DNA of 64,000 nucleotides from Ailurus styani (lineage: Eukaryota; Chordata; Mammalia; Carnivora; Ailuridae): NCBI GenBank assembly GCA_002007465.1, contig LNAC01000849.1, positions 370,751-434,750 of the forward strand, written 5' to 3'. The notes beneath the pieces are model-generated. The model was not told the origin of the DNA. It made no database searches and saw only the letters and a program-made list of their open reading frames with translations. Positions 21,060-33,517 of the stretch are shown here, in pieces. Numbering within the stretch: position 1 is the stretch's first letter; every line of letters starts with the position of its first letter. Made by a program: the position numbers and the translations under genes.

Positions 21060-21580
21060 TAAATAGGTATGGCAGTTGTATTTTTCAAAGATGGCTTGTA
21101 ACAATATCTCCATATTCTCTTCTTATTACATGATATTCTTTTGTGATTGCCCCAGTCAACAGAGTATAGTGGAAGTAACAGTATTGACATCAAAGGCTTG
21201 GTCTTAAAAGGTGATATACCTTCCACCTGGCTCTCTCTCTCTTGAGATGCTTGCTCTTGGAACTCAGCCTTCATGCTGTAAGGAAGATAAGCCATATACA
21301 GAGGCCACATGAAGGTGTTCTGGCCAACAGCCATAGTTGAGGTCCTTTATACTAACTAGCATTAACTATGAGACATGTCGGTAAGAAAGTCTTCAAGATG
21401 ACTCCAGTCCTAGCCCCACCTGAGAGCCATAAGATAAAAGAACCCAAGTGAGAACTGCCTAGCTGAGGCCAGTCAAGTTCCAGAATATTGATAAATAATA
21501 ATGATAAATAACTATTTATCATTGTTGTTGTTTATTATGCTACTACATTTGGGTAGGCTGTGCATTAATGGCTAAGCAAT
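21060..21580 (+). mobile_element. MLT1-like (MaLR) solo LTR relic
   Basis: The 3' portion has the MLT1 ending pattern: 'gataaataataatgataaataac', then 'cattgttgttgtttattatgctactacatttgggtaggctgtgcattaatggc', which parallels 'aataaatggttgttgttttaagccactaagtttggggt..ttatgcagcaa'. Upstream wording ('ctctctctcttgagatgcttgctc', 'agaggccacatgaaggtgttctggccaacagcc') fits LTR body sequence. The 91-codon minus-strand frame over it is a shadow. A 10-bp hairpin (21500-21509 with 21514-21523) lies near the 3' end. Confidence 0.6.
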
Positions 21581-23759
21581 ACTGTAGGGCAGGCATTACA
21601 ACCATAATCTGGGTTTTCTATGGCAAAAATAGGCAGGACAAAGGTTATAAGTTGCTGAATTAATTATACTAATAGCATTTTGAGTTGTAAACTTCTTGAC
21701 TATATTGATCATGTTCATTCTGTAAATATCACTTATCTGTCATAGTGTTTGGCCCATAGTAAAGGCATAAGAAATAGTGTTTAAATTATTAATTGGACAA
21801 ATAGGACCACATGCAGATTTTACTTGGTTTAGCTTGATTAGGCCTTAAAATAATAGTGGCTCCTGATTATAACCAAAAACCGTAATTTAGGTTTTATTTC
21901 TTTACACTGAAGATTAACGAATCATTCTTAGAGTCTACTGAACCCCAAGTTTATCAGAAAAAGATCCATTTAAAAGCCAAATAATGTAATGAATCCTGGT
22001 ATAGTGGTCAGAAATTTTAAAATATTTTTCACTTTCCCATTTTAATCATTAATGCCAGATGTCTTGATCTTAAAGAAGAAAAAATAAAGGAGAAAATTCA
22101 TTATTTTATTGCCTCATTCAGGTTTGAATGCTTATCTATATGTCTCAAGCATTAAATAAATTGTACATGGACCAAGATGTAAAAAAAAAAAAGAAAGATT
22201 TATTACCTTTTGCTTCTTTAGCACATTTTTCCAGAAGTATATTTTTATGGTTTAAAAAAAACACTGTTTAATATTTAGATTGTATAACTTTGAAAACTTT
22301 TGATATACTTATACTTTCTTATAAGTAATAATTCAAATAATTTAATGATATTCAATTCAAACAACTTTAATAATTCTAACAACTGTGTATCTGTACAATT
22401 GTCTAATAGTTCTTAGTCCTAACTTGAAATTAATATGCTGAGGGGGTAGATGGCTATCACTTAAAAAGTCACACATATTTTAGGTAAACTAAGTAAACAA
22501 CAGAATTCAAAGATTCCAATTATTCAATTCCTTAAGAACAAGATAAATGTTAAACCTGGTGGAATTCAAAGAAGGAAATTGTTTTGGCATAAGCCTACAG
22601 TTCTAGCCATGAGCAAGCAAACAGAAGAGGCACTTTACATGAAACTTCCAATAAAGTTTGTAATAAAATGGGCAAGTTTAGACCTCTGAATAAAAATACA
22701 TGACTAATGGAAAAAAATAAAGTTCCAAGTGTTGCTTGGACCAGAATGAAATGACCCCTAAAATCACTATCTTCCACCTGCTCTAATACTGACTTCCTCA
22801 GACCAAACATCTAATAGTTACCTGAAGTAATATGTTGATATAAAGGAGAAGACTTGGAACAGATGGCTGGTGAGCATTCCTAAGCTATTTATATATTCTG
22901 TTCAAAATGTCAGGGAAATGTAGAAATGGAGAGAAAAGCTGGTTTCTATGGAGTTTTTTTAGTGAATTTCAATGGATGAGAAACTTCCAGAGCAATAAAC
23001 TAGAATCTAGGGATAGACGGGGCTGAATCAGCAAAAGTGCTATTGTAAACAATTTTTCAGGGTCATCCAACATCCAAAGTTCCATTCCTATTGGCACTCT
23101 GATCTCCACTTTGGGGGAATTCCTCATTTATGTAATCTGGAGAGTCAGTGCTCACCAGGGAGGCCTCATCCATATTCTAGTAGCAGCAGTGGACCAGACT
23201 GTTAACAGTGGTGGGTTTCAGCAACAGTGCTGCTGCTCTCCCTTGCTCCCAAGCAATTTCTAATCCTGGGCCTCTGGCTTCTCTTCCATTCAGTGAGCTT
23301 TCATATCCTTCCAGTAATTCACCTTTTACTTAGGTAACTAAATCAATTTCTACTGCTTCTAACCAAGAAAAAAAACAGATATCCATACCAAGAATAGCTC
23401 TGACTTTCAACCTCCAAATAGCCCATAATACCCATAGGAAAATATTTTATTCTGTTCTCAAAACTGCCAATTCACTGATGAAAGCCGTCCTGAACAATTT
23501 TGGTTCTAACTGAATAAACAAGGATTTGGAACTTTTTTACATGAATTTATTCTCTGCTCTGAGATCAACTATAGAAAAAGTTCATTTCTAAAATGGAAAA
23601 CAGTTTTGCAATAACAGTATCATGAAGGGAAGACTGACATATTTGGCTACCAAAACATTTACACAATATTTAAAGTTAAGAAAATAGAATACCAAAGAAA
23701 ACCAATTTGGGAAAGTACTTCATTAAGTATGACAGAGTATCAGCACCTATGCAAAATAG
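21581..23759. other. Mostly unrecognised sequence; weak L2-like 3' end at 21685-21795
   Basis: The block 'gagttgtaaacttcttgac' followed by 'tcatagtgtttggcccatagtaaaggc' resembles an L2 3' end. 23000-23350 looks like an old LTR or other relic ending 'ttctactgcttctaaccaagaa', which I cannot name. The 71-codon minus-strand frame at 22595-22810 is not recognised. No exon-like structure was seen. Confidence 0.4.
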
Positions 23760-24480
23760 TTTATGTAAATGCCCCAAGAATACCCAAGACCCCAGAGACA
23801 ATTCACATAAGAGGGAATACAAAAAGTTCCCAAAATTTTTAAAAATACTCAGTCTTGGCTTGATATAATCAAAAAAATGAAAATTAGAGCATGATTAAAA
23901 TGTAATTTTATATCTGTTAAGATGAAAAAAATTAAAATATTGACACCAAATTTTGATGATGTGGTAAAATTAATACATTTATATATAACTGTAAAACTTT
24001 AATATTGTGTCCATGATTGTTCCTGACTGCAAAATGATAATAAGTTTCAAAAGTCATAAAAATTCCTAAGTAATTAATTCAGCAGAGAAAGAATAGCTAT
24101 CCAAGCAGAAATATTCATTATAGCATTATCAAAAGTAGTAAAAAAAGAATTCAGTAAAAGATAGGATGGAAAGGAATGGTTAAGTAAATCACAGTCAAAT
24201 ATCTAACAGAATACTATGCACTTTTTGACAATAACAATTGTAGAAATATTAAAAATAATATAAGAATCTTTAAAAATACAAAGTTATAATTATACAAGTA
24301 TATTCACAAAACAAAGACTACAAAGAATACTTTTAAAAAGCTGGGTTCCATTATTGAAATTGTGAGATCTTTTTTCTTTTAAAAACTGACTTTAATGGGA
24401 ACACATGATTTTGTAAAAGCAAGGGAAGAAAATAATGGATCAATGACAAAATGAGTGTAAAAATTCCAAACCTCAGAAAC
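23760..24480 (+). mobile_element. Probable ancient L1 ORF2 C-terminal relic
   Basis: The sequence follows the order of an old L1 ORF2 end: 'attcacataagagggaatac', 'gcagaaatattcattatagcattatc', 'ggaaaggaatggttaagtaaatc', 'cagaatactatgcac', 'caagtatattcac'. It is very AT-rich and heavily mutated. I infer the family from the order of motifs, not from identity. Confidence 0.5.
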
Positions 24481-25867
24481 ATAGCTTTTAAAGGATTTTT
24501 TATGATGAGTTCAGTCAAAAGACATTAATTAAAACATAACAATGAAATAAAGCTACAAAATATAATTTCTTGGAGAATGTTATACTTAAAAGCGTTACAT
24601 TTTTACCATTTCTAAAAGAATTTCAAACTGATGATTACCCTAAATAATAACAACAGTGAAGTAAGTTCACAGTATGAACTGCTATATCTAAAAGAACCAA
24701 ATATAAAATGAATCATCCTATCCTCAGAATTCAAAACTGCTTGTTTACTTTATAGCACAAGCATAAATCATATACCCTTAAGACAGAAGGATCATGGCAA
24801 AACTTGAAGATGAGATGTAACGATAGAGAAAGAGGAACAGATGCCTACACATGTAGAATAAATACTACAATTGTTAAGTAAATAATCATCAACAAATGGC
24901 AAAATCTTTCTGAGAGACCTTCAGTAACAGACATCATCCCTCTCACATAGCAGATGCCACAAAGAAGTCCTATAGTCATCCATACATAGGGAGAGTTTAA
25001 AGGAGATTAGAGAATGAAAAAGTTGTGCTTTCATTTGACACACACGTGTCAAATGTAAAATGGTAGCTCTTTAAAAACACTAAATGTTCATCTACAAGCT
25101 GTCAGTTCACAGATGGGAAATTGATCTCAAAGAGATCTTTCAATGTAAATTCTAGATACTTTACTCAAGAACATGGCTTGGACTGGAAGATATTACTGGT
25201 CAGACCTCGGCATGCATTTTTATATACAAACCCTAACAGCCCATCTGTCTGTAGTTCCTTGTCTTACCCCAATAAAACTCTATACATCTCTCAAACATAA
25301 AGATCAGTAAGGGAAATGACAGAGCTAAACGAGAAAATCTATTCTTCTTACACAGTAGCAGTGATTTATAACCCACTTAAAAATTAGTAGCCAGACAGAA
25401 CAAGTATGTTCTTTCCCAGAGGTCAGTAAGATCAAGGTCTGGAACATGCTGACCACCTCAATGGCCAACACAATTAGATTGCCACAATAAACACCTGTGT
25501 GCCATCTGGCCTTCCTAGGGCTGCCACTGCCATACATTTCCTTAGACCTGTGTGGTAACTAAGTTAATGATAGGTGAAAATCTAAAGGATATAATAAAAG
25601 CAGAGACCATTAAGAGTATTCTCAGAATCTCCAATTTACATCCTACTCAACTCATGAATAATAGGTTCCCTATCGCACAATATTATTATTAGAATAAGCA
25701 TTTTTAAAATGTATACAAAAACTATATTTTCTTTAAAAATCATTTGAGTGTAGTTTCTGATGCTCTCTAGTATTTATTACTGAGCAGTGGAAAATTCAAA
25801 TAAGTATAGAGCAAAATAAGAGAAACAATGGAATCATTTTATTTTAATGATTTTATACAACAATGCC
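24481..25867. other. No gene or clear repeat recognised
   Basis: AT-rich sequence. A 70-codon minus-strand frame at 25325-25537 has no recognisable domain. 25240-25560 is less AT-rich than its surroundings and could be an old repeat or a conserved non-coding piece, but nothing in it is diagnostic. Confidence 0.4.
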
Positions 25868-26055
25868 AGTGTCTCCAAGTGTTTTCACATATGTTATCTC
25901 ACTTAACTCTCAAAAAATTTTAACAAGTACTGAGGACCTAGACTATGTTATTATTTAATAATGAGGAATTCCAACACTGAGAGTGGAGAAAAATATCCAG
26001 GGTCACAGATACAGAACAAAATAAAAACACAATTCGAGGGTCCTTTGACTCCACA
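25868..26055 (-). mobile_element. MIR SINE relic
   Basis: Reverse-strand MIR: 'tgttttcacatatgttatctcacttaactctcaaaa', 'ctatgttattatttaataatgaggaattcc', 'cagggtcacagatacag'. The order matches 'catttaatcctcacaac..ttat.ccc.ttttacagatgagg..aaggtcacacag'. Confidence 0.7.
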
Positions 26056-26419
26056 CTTTTCTATTTATTCTATATTTCTTATATTGAATGAAATGTAATG
26101 GTTATGATTAATTTTCTTAAAATACTTAAAGATACTTAGCATCTATATGTGATACTAAACAAAAGTATGATAACCAGTAGGGAATCTCCAAGAAGCAGAT
26201 AATAATCTATAGAGTCATGGCATCACAGAATCTAGGGTTGAATGGAAACTCATAGATAAGTTAATCCAACCTCACATCAAAAATATAAATTCCCTCAATG
26301 ATATACTTGATACATCATCAAAAGTCTTCTGCTAAAACAGATCCAGTAATGGATCAAAGTTCAACCACTACCAAGACATAGAATGTCATTACGGAGAGTT
26401 CTAATTAAGAAAACGTCCT

Positions 26420-26615
26420 GGGGTGCCTGGGTGGCTCAGTGGGTTAAACCTCTGCCTTCAGCTCAGGTCATGATCTCAGGGCCTGGGATCCAGCACTGAA
26501 TCGGGCTCTTTGCTCAGCAGGGAGCCTGCTTCCCCCTCTCTCTCTGCCTGCCTCTCTGCCTACTTGTGATCTCTCTCTCTGTCAAATAAATAAATAAAAA
26601 TCTTTTAAAAAGTTT
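26420..26615 (+). mobile_element. Can-SINE (musteloid-like)
   Basis: The head is 'ggggtgcctgggtggctcagtgggttaaacc', followed by 'ggtcatgatctcagggcctggg', 'ctctctgcctgcctctctgcctacttgtgatctctctctctgtc', an AAATAAATAAATAAA tail, and a short A-rich extension. The flanks 'aattaagaaaacgtcct' (26403-26419) and 'aattaaaaaaaaagtcct' (26616-26633) are an imperfect target-site duplication. The tRNA-like head retains A-box-like sequence. Confidence 0.95.
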
Positions 26616-26696
26616 AATTAAAAAAAAAGTCCTTTTGTGCATTGAAAATAAACTAATACTTAAACCTGCCCATTAGTATTTGTTCATTATTCCACA
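26616..26696. other. Short spacer
   Basis: Target-site copy and unremarkable AT-rich sequence before the MER5A-like element. Confidence 0.5.
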
Positions 26697-26912
26697 TCAT
26701 GGTTCTTAACCTGAGCTGGAAGAGGATGGATTTGCCCACCAGAGAACATTTGGCAATGTCTGGACACATTTTTCATTGTCCAGGGGTGTTGCTTGCACCC
26801 AGTGGACACAGCTCATAGATGCTGCTAAACATCTTGCAATGCACAGGGGAGCCCCTCAACATCAAAGGATTATCCAGCCAAAAATGTGTACAGTGCAGAA
26901 GTTAAAAACTCC
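26697..26912 (+). mobile_element. MER5A-type non-autonomous hAT (Charlie) DNA transposon relic
   Basis: Recognisable MER5A order: 'ggttcttaacctgag', 'tttgcccaccagagaacatttggcaatgtctggacacattttt', 'ttgtccaggggtgttgctt', 'gatgctgctaaacatcttgcaatgcacaggggagcccc', 'aaaggattatccagccaaaaatg', ending in a roughly inverted terminus 'gaagttaaaaact'. It is close to the roughly 190-bp length of the family. It encodes no protein and is a mammal-wide fossil. Confidence 0.9.
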
Positions 26913-27859
26913 ACTTTATGCTAAAATTCTACCTAGAGAATAAATCTAATCCCTCTTCTCATCAACACCTTTCAAATATTTGTTAAAGTTATCCTGTTCC
27001 ATCGTGCATTTTCACTTTTCAGTGACAAATGTTCCCAAGTCTAAAACCGTACCTCTTAGGAGCATGATTTTTTGGACATCTTAGTGGCTTAGTGGCTTAG
27101 TGACTTAGTGTGGCAAAGGGGGTCAGAATTAAAGAATGCAATAGAACCACTTATGCCCAGATCTACTTCTACCTATAGTAACACTGCTTAGACCTGTAGT
27201 ATCTCTTTTATCAGCCATTTCATGTCTCAACTCAAACTGGACTTGTGATGAACTAACTTAACTAAGTAAATTTTTCCTTGAAGTAGAGTTAGAACTGGTC
27301 TTATTACTGTCTTTGCAGTTAAGTTATTCAAACTCCAAAGCAAGATTTTATGGGTTTCAACTGAATATAATCTTATCAATTTTTGAAATATATTCAATTC
27401 ATCAAGTCTTCCCAACAATTTGGAGGACAAATATCATTCAATATCTTAATTTTTCTTCCAAACTTTATCATCCAAAAATCTAACACTTTCCAGTTTGGAA
27501 ATTATCATCCAAAAATGTAACACTTTCCAGTTTGAAAATACTTCTCCATAGGGAAGGAATGTCAAACAAATTTTTTAATTATGCCATATTTTTATGTTAT
27601 ATTGCATTAAAACTAGCCTCTTTTAATCCATTCACCTATTCAGTAGATCAGCCACTATTTCACAAACATCATTAGCACTTATTCTACCAAGAGTTGCATT
27701 TAGGAGACTGAAAGATAAATAAGTCATGACCTCTGCCATTAAAATGATCAATAAATATCACAGTTTAGATGTTCTCTACTCAATAAAATAATATAAAAAA
27801 TAGTAATATTAAAGCCACATCCCTGCTAATGATTCACCAAAACCCATCCTCCTCCTCTT
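26913..27859. other. No gene; contains two small tandem duplications
   Basis: The stretch holds an 8-bp unit array (ttagtggc and variants, about four copies) at 27081-27114 and a 37-bp unit repeated twice at 27465-27501 and 27502-27538 (two mismatches). The 67-codon minus-strand frame at 27227-27430 is unrecognised. Confidence 0.6.
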
Positions 27860-28190
27860 CGATAGAAAACCTCTTAGCAGGAAAATGGCAGCCCCACTAG
27901 ATACTATATGCCCCAGGCCAGCCCTCTTGCAGTTGAGCGGGTTACATATTAAATTCTCAACAACAGAATGTGAGTAAAAATGGGGTTTATTACTTTTCTG
28001 ACATGACTTTTAGGAAAGTTCCTAATATTTCTTATTTTGCTGGCTAGATGTATGTGACAAGGAGGCCGTAGAGCATATAGAAGCTACAAGAGGAAAGGAG
28101 CTTAGGTTGATGAATGATTTCACAGATAAAAGCCACCCACTAAACAGGAAAATCCAGATTGTTACCTGAGTGCTAAATAAACCTGCACTG
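27860..28190 (+). mobile_element. LTR-like ancient repeat relic (MLT1-like)
   Basis: The blocks 'cagccccactagatactatatgccc', 'ccagccctcttgcagttgagcgggttacat', 'attttgctggctagatgtatgtgac' and 'ctgagtgctaaataaacctgcact' resemble an old LTR family that ends '..aaataaact.ct.ttttgtttaagcc'. I cannot name the subfamily with certainty. No internal region is present. Confidence 0.45.
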
Positions 28191-28457
28191 CAAGATTTCA
28201 CAAGCTCTTTGATTTCACATTCCCCCTGCATTCGCAAAGTACTGAAAACTCCGAAGGACTTTTATTTATATGTACTTTATCAATATTTGCCAAATTGGAT
28301 ATTTTCAATGAAAAGTTTAAGAATATTTATTAAGTTATATAAAATCATAAATTATGTGTTAACATTAGTATCATATTTTAGGAAAAGTAGTTTCTCCCCC
28401 AAAATTAGTAAGTACAGTTTACACATTTTTTGCAGATCCCTTTAAAAGTCTGGTTTA

Positions 28458-28656
28458 GGGGCGCCTGGGTGGCTCAGTTGGTTAAGTGTCTGCTTTCAGC
28501 TCAGGTCATGATCTCAGGGTTATGGGATCAAGCCCTGCATGGGGCTCCCTGCTCAGTGGTGAGTCTGCTTCTCCCTCCCCCTCTATGATCTCTCTCGCTC
28601 TCTTGCAAATAAATAAATAAAATCTTAAAAAAAAAAAGAAACTGTATATTTAAAAA
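28458..28656 (+). mobile_element. Can-SINE (older subfamily) with target-site duplication
   Basis: The head is 'ggggcgcctgggtggctcagttggttaagtg', followed by 'ggtcatgatctcagggttatggg', 'gagtctgcttctccctccccctc', an aaataaataaataaaatctt tail and an A run. The flanks 'aaaagtctggttta' (28444-28457) and 'aaaatctggttta' (28657-28669) mark the insertion. Confidence 0.95.
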
Positions 28657-28669
28657 AAAATCTGGTTTA

Positions 28670-29178
28670 ATAGAAGACAGCTGGATTCTTGTTATCTGCT
28701 TCTGCATTCAATCTGTTATAACAGCACATGTTATGCACTCTCTGGAAAACTCCACTGTAACTGTTGAAAGGATGAGAATGAGAAATAATAATGTCTTTGG
28801 TATCAATCAAAAACTAATTTTAACCTCAAAGACCTTTCAAAGGGTCTCAGCAACTCCCAGGAATCCTAGGGCCACACCCTGAAGGACACCATTCCATTGT
28901 GTTGAGCCATTACATGTTTGATTCTCTGTTTATTTTAGCAGTTTATCCTCTGTAATTAATATCTTTGTTGTAGCTATATGTCTCTATGTTACCTAAAGTC
29001 TTTAAAATTTGCTTTCCTAAAGTCTAGATACCTGTCTGACCAGGTTACAACAAATTGTAAAAATATGTCCACTTTCTCCCACTGTCCACGGTTCTTCCAA
29101 CTGGCACTTGACCACTTGCTTTTGTGTCAGTTAGATGTAAGTTCAGTACATGCTCTTTTTACTGCTTTCTGTCCTTTC
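28670..29178. other. No gene or clear repeat recognised
   Basis: Unremarkable sequence. The 80-codon frame 28978-29220 runs partly into the adjacent SINE and is not convincing. Confidence 0.45.
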
Positions 29179-29193
29179 AAAAAAATTATAGGA

Positions 29194-29387
29194 GGGTGCC
29201 TGGGTGGCTCAGTGGGTTAAAGCCTCTGCTTTCAGCTCAGGTCATGATCTCAGGGTCCTGGGATCGAGCCCCGCATCAGGCTCTCTGCTCAGCAGGGAGC
29301 CTGCTTCCTCCTCTCCTTGTCTCTCTGCCTGCCTCTCTGCCTACTTGTAATCTCTCTCTGTGTGTCAAATAAATAAATAAAATCTTA
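29194..29387 (+). mobile_element. Can-SINE (musteloid-like) with target-site duplication
   Basis: The head is 'gggtgcctgggtggctcagtgggttaaagcc', followed by 'ggtcatgatctcagggtcctgggatcgagcccc', 'ctgcctgcctctctgcctacttgtaatc', and an AAATAAATAAATAAAATCTT tail. The duplication 'aaaaaaattatagga' (29179-29193) recurs with one change at 29388-29402. The copy is close to subfamily consensus. Confidence 0.96.
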
Positions 29388-29417
29388 AAAAAAATTACAG
29401 GAAAAATAAAGTGAGCA

Positions 29418-29862
29418 TTTATTAAAGAACTCAAATGTCCATCAGCACTTGAATGGTTAAACAAATTGTGGCAAATCCAAACAATGGGATACTATTCATC
29501 AATTTAAAATATGCTGTATATACATGCAACTATATGGATGGATCTCAAAATAATTATGTTGTATGAAAGAAGCAGGCAAAGAAGCACCTACTCTATGATT
29601 CCACTTATAAATGTCTAATTAATGCAAACTGATCTATAGGAATAAAAAACAAATCAGTGTTTATCTGAAGATGAAACAGGGGAACGGAAAGAGGGAAGAA
29701 TTATAAAGGGTCACAAGGGAATTTCAGAGGTGATATACATCTTCATTATGACTCACGGGTATATATATGCCAAAAATTATCAAACTGTACACTTTATGTA
29801 CAGTTTATTATTATATGTGATTATATGTCAATAAATCTGAGTAAAAAATTGAAATATTATTA
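29418..29862 (+). mobile_element. Old L1 (L1M-type) ORF2 end and 3' UTR
   Basis: Ordered blocks: 'aatgtccatcagcacttgaatgg', 'caatgggatactattcatc', 'ctatatggatggatctcaaaataattatg', 'gaaagaagcaggcaaagaag', 'tatgattccacttata', 'aaatcagtgtttatctg', 'aattatcaaactgtacac', 'tatgtcaataaatctgag'. This is a typical old L1 3' half and is highly mutated. Confidence 0.85.
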
Positions 29863-31261
29863 TATTAGTTTTAAAGAAAAGAAGACTTCCAATAAGGTTT
29901 CAGAAAGTTAAAAGCTTTCCCTTTCTGGGCCCAATTTTTTATAATTTATCGAAGTAGAATCCATATTTTTTATCTGACCTGGCTATATACCACACTGACA
30001 ACAAGTTATTTCTCTCTTCTTTTAACCTCTTCCCTAACTGTAGAGAATACTACATACTAGTATTCTAGTATTAGTATTAGTACTAGTATTCTGCCACAGA
30101 AAGTTACAAAGGTACACATAATAAATAGCTCCTACCATCAGGAAATATGGTATCCCCCTGCCAGTGACACATTGTCTCTCCATTTAGAATAACAGAGACC
30201 CACAGAGACTGTTTCTTAACATCTTGGCCTTGACAGTTTGCCAGTCTGAGAAGGGATATCTATTTTTCCCATTCCAAATTTTTTTCCAGTAGAAAACTCC
30301 AGCAACAAAGCTACAATTTCTTATGTTTAAGAGCTCTTATTTAGCTTTCTCTATGTGAAAGTTTCCCCAGTAGTAACTCCCAAGATACAGAATTTCGGAC
30401 ACTGCCCACTTGCTCAAAACATGTGCTTGTACAAGGGCACTGCTTCTTCTAAATTTGTCACAGTTCTCTGTGAACACAAATCCCCACTGCATGTCATGAC
30501 TAACTAGTATAAAAATAGAGCCTCATCAGCTTCGCTCTCAATTAAGACTTTTATTAGATATGCTGTCTCCTTTTATTACTTACCACAGAGTGGGTAACTA
30601 TTTAGTCAAATACTAGATATAGAAATACAAGCTATATTTTCAAATTAGTTTTACCAAAACCAGGCTAATTTAGCTATAAAATTCAGATAACTTTATAGGT
30701 AGTTATCATAAATTTCATTGGAGAAGGATTCCTTCAACAGTGGTGAACAGCTGCTTTCCACATTAGCGGCAGACAGAATTGTAATAAGTGTGCTGCTGCC
30801 AAGGGACAATTTAAAGACTCCTTTAAATAAGATTCAAAGTGTCCCAACCTTACTAGATCTTACAACCAGAAGAATTCTTTCTGGTCGTTCAGTAAAAGCA
30901 GGGTTCTTCAAAGAGCATTCATCTATTATTTCCTAACAGTTAAAGAAATGCCTTGGGAATGATTTATTTTGAAGGCATTGCATGTTCTGGCTTTGAATCT
31001 CAGAGGTAATAATCATAGACCTGATATGCAGAATTGCTGAAGAACTCAAACAAGATACTGACTTCCTTTAACCTATAAAGGATGTCAAAGTTCTGATTAA
31101 GGGAACTAGCCGAGCTCTAATCTTTACTTAAAAGGTAAATAAAAAGTAAATAGTGATCCACTTAGTCATTTAAGCCAGTATCACTCTCACTTGGCACAAA
31201 CATAAAAGTAAGAACAGTAGGAAACAGTTCCAAGACATAATAAAATCACAAACAAATAACA
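29863..31261. other. No gene recognised; small repeat at 30056-30092
   Basis: A short array built from 'ctagtatt'/'agtatt' units lies at 30056-30092. A 72-codon plus-strand frame at 30718-30936 has no recognisable domain. No SINE or L1 is visible. Confidence 0.45.
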
Positions 31262-31470
31262 TCTCTATAGTACATTACAGTTTTCTAAGTGTTTCATATT
31301 CATTATGCACTGCCTCAAAACAAATCCAGGCAGTGTCATAATGACTATCCACATCTGGCAGAAGACAAAACTGAATTACAGAAGAAAAACTGCTAAATAA
31401 TTTGACAAAAAGCTACACAGCCAGTACTCTAGCCATAGAACCTAAATTTTCTGACTTCAAATATAGTATT
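31262..31470 (-). mobile_element. MIR SINE relic
   Basis: Reverse-strand MIR text: 'ttttctaagtgtttcatattcattatgc', 'caggcagtgtcataatgactatccacatctggcag', 'gctacacagccagtactc'. It is diverged but in the expected order. Confidence 0.6.
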
Positions 31471-33517
31471 CCTTCTTATTTTGTTTTACTTTATAAATTA
31501 CTAATTTATTCTAATTATGACAATAATGTATGACCAATACAGAAACACTTGTAAAAGCAAAACAATATAATACAGAAACATAAAATTACCTAAAGTCCCA
31601 TCACCCAAGACAAGTCTTGGTAAAATCTGGGGCATTTCTATGGATATGTAATATATTGACAAATCTACTATCTCAGATCAGATTTTCTGGAAAATGGACT
31701 CTGAGATGAAGATTTGCATACACCTATACTGGCTTATTCTCTCGAACAATACCTGTAAGAGAGTGAAGGAGGCAGACTGGCAGAGGAGAAAGTGGAAGAG
31801 CAATGTAGTTGCAACAGACCACCGCCAATTCTACAGGGAGATCTAGATCTTGGATGGACCTTTCAAGTGGTACTAAACTGAGATCAGTAGCTCCTTGTAA
31901 TACAAATTCACGAGTCATTGGGCATACACTGCCCTGGGGAGGGGACGGGACATCAGACAAGATAATTCCCATGGGCCAAAGACAATTCTAAGACAGGGAC
32001 TCAGATGTGCACTGTCAGCAGCCAATCTTCCAGAGAGCTGATGGGACTAAGTCTCTGTGCTAGAGAGGGAACCCAAGCCTTCACTACAGCCCACCCTGTG
32101 TGCCACACCAATCCATGTGCCTTTCAGAGAAGACCACCCCTGAGAGATGAGCTCTCTGGGATTTTGGTTGGTCTCTATCCTTGACAAAATATACAAGAAG
32201 AAGGTTGAAACAAACTGTAGTCACTACTACCACAGCTGGACTCAAAGCCACAATTGACACACTCTGCTCCCCTCAACAATTTTTTCTAGATCCCCCTTAT
32301 CTTTGGCTAACACATGTGCTAAGCTAGACCCTCAAACCTGAAAGATCAAAGCTTCTGGTCACCATGCCCTTCTTAGGCCTTGTCTGGGGCACATGTCCTT
32401 TTACCACCAAAATTGGCCTAGGGAATATCAAAAGATAACCCAGTACTAGCCTTCATTATGTACATCAGTCCCACCTCCTCCTGATGACCAAGGTTAGTAA
32501 ACTTCCTAGAGTGGGGAGTCTCTCCCTTACTCATGGATCTCTTGGCCACAGGAGCTCAAATTGGCCAGGCAGCAATTTATGAGATTTAAGCTTACATAAA
32601 ATAGAACTCTTGCACCAAAGTAGAAGGCTTTTCCAACTAAGCACCAGGACTTCCAGAAACACAATGCCAAGAGTTGTAGTGATAAGAAGCCTAAATTCCC
32701 CAAGTGGGGTATGTTAATTAGCTTGACTGTTATAATCATTCTATTATGCACATGTATATCACATCATCATGTTGTAGACTTTAATATAAGTTTTATTTAA
32801 AAAATAAAAGCCCAACTAACTAATTGATTGATTAATTGATTTGGGATCTCAAATATATCTAGTTTTATTTCTTCTTACTATTTATCAATAACTATTATTC
32901 TTATAAAATCTAAAACCACTATGAGGCTATAAGTTCACTAGTTAAATAAAAACTACAAAAAATGATTCTTCACTGAAATGAGCAAAAAAAACCCATAACC
33001 ACAATTATTAGTATTATTAATCAAATCATTGTGTGTTGCAGATTTAATTTTTTAAAATAATGAACCAGCAATACCTCAGTTGTTCTCTTATTTTATCACA
33101 ATCCAATGTCCACTTCATCTAAAAGCCATGCATTTAAAATTTCTTTGAAGCTTGGCTGACTGACCCTTTTGGTCTTGCCAGCATACAAATTCAAAAATGC
33201 TGTTTGTGATAGTCTCTACTTTCCTTTTTGAATTTTTTTTATAAGGTGTATTCTTCATGTGCTAGGAAGAAACTTTCTTAGTTATTAGTCCCATGAGGAT
33301 GTTGATCAATAGTTTGTTTATTTTAATAAGGTAAAATTATTCTAACTGAAAAAAACATTTACATTATCGCTTTTGGTTATTAAGAGGTGTAAAAGAGCAA
33401 TCTTTTCCCCCTCTGCATGCACATTATCATGGATAAGCTACTACAGAATCCACCCACACCTCTATCTGGATCAGAGCAGTTTTGAAGACTTTCAAGCTAA
33501 TTTGTTTTCTTCCTTTC
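31471..33517. other. Mixed unrecognised sequence; probable unnamed old repeat at 31685-32120
   Basis: 31685-32120 carries wording familiar from an old dispersed mammalian repeat: 'aaaatggactctgagatgaagatttgc', 'gtcattgggcatacactgccctggggagggg', 'tcccatgggccaaagacaattc', 'gactcagatgtgcactgtcagcagccaa'. I cannot name the family. The rest, including 32220-32530, shows no gene. The short frames at 31724-31991 and 32527-32751 are not convincing. Confidence 0.4.

Noticed and set aside
21059..21334. 91-codon minus-strand frame
   Set aside because: It lies antisense across an MLT1-like LTR relic and is best explained as a chance frame.
30718..30936. 72-codon plus-strand frame with fairly balanced composition
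   Set aside because: No homology that I recognise and no gene structure around it.
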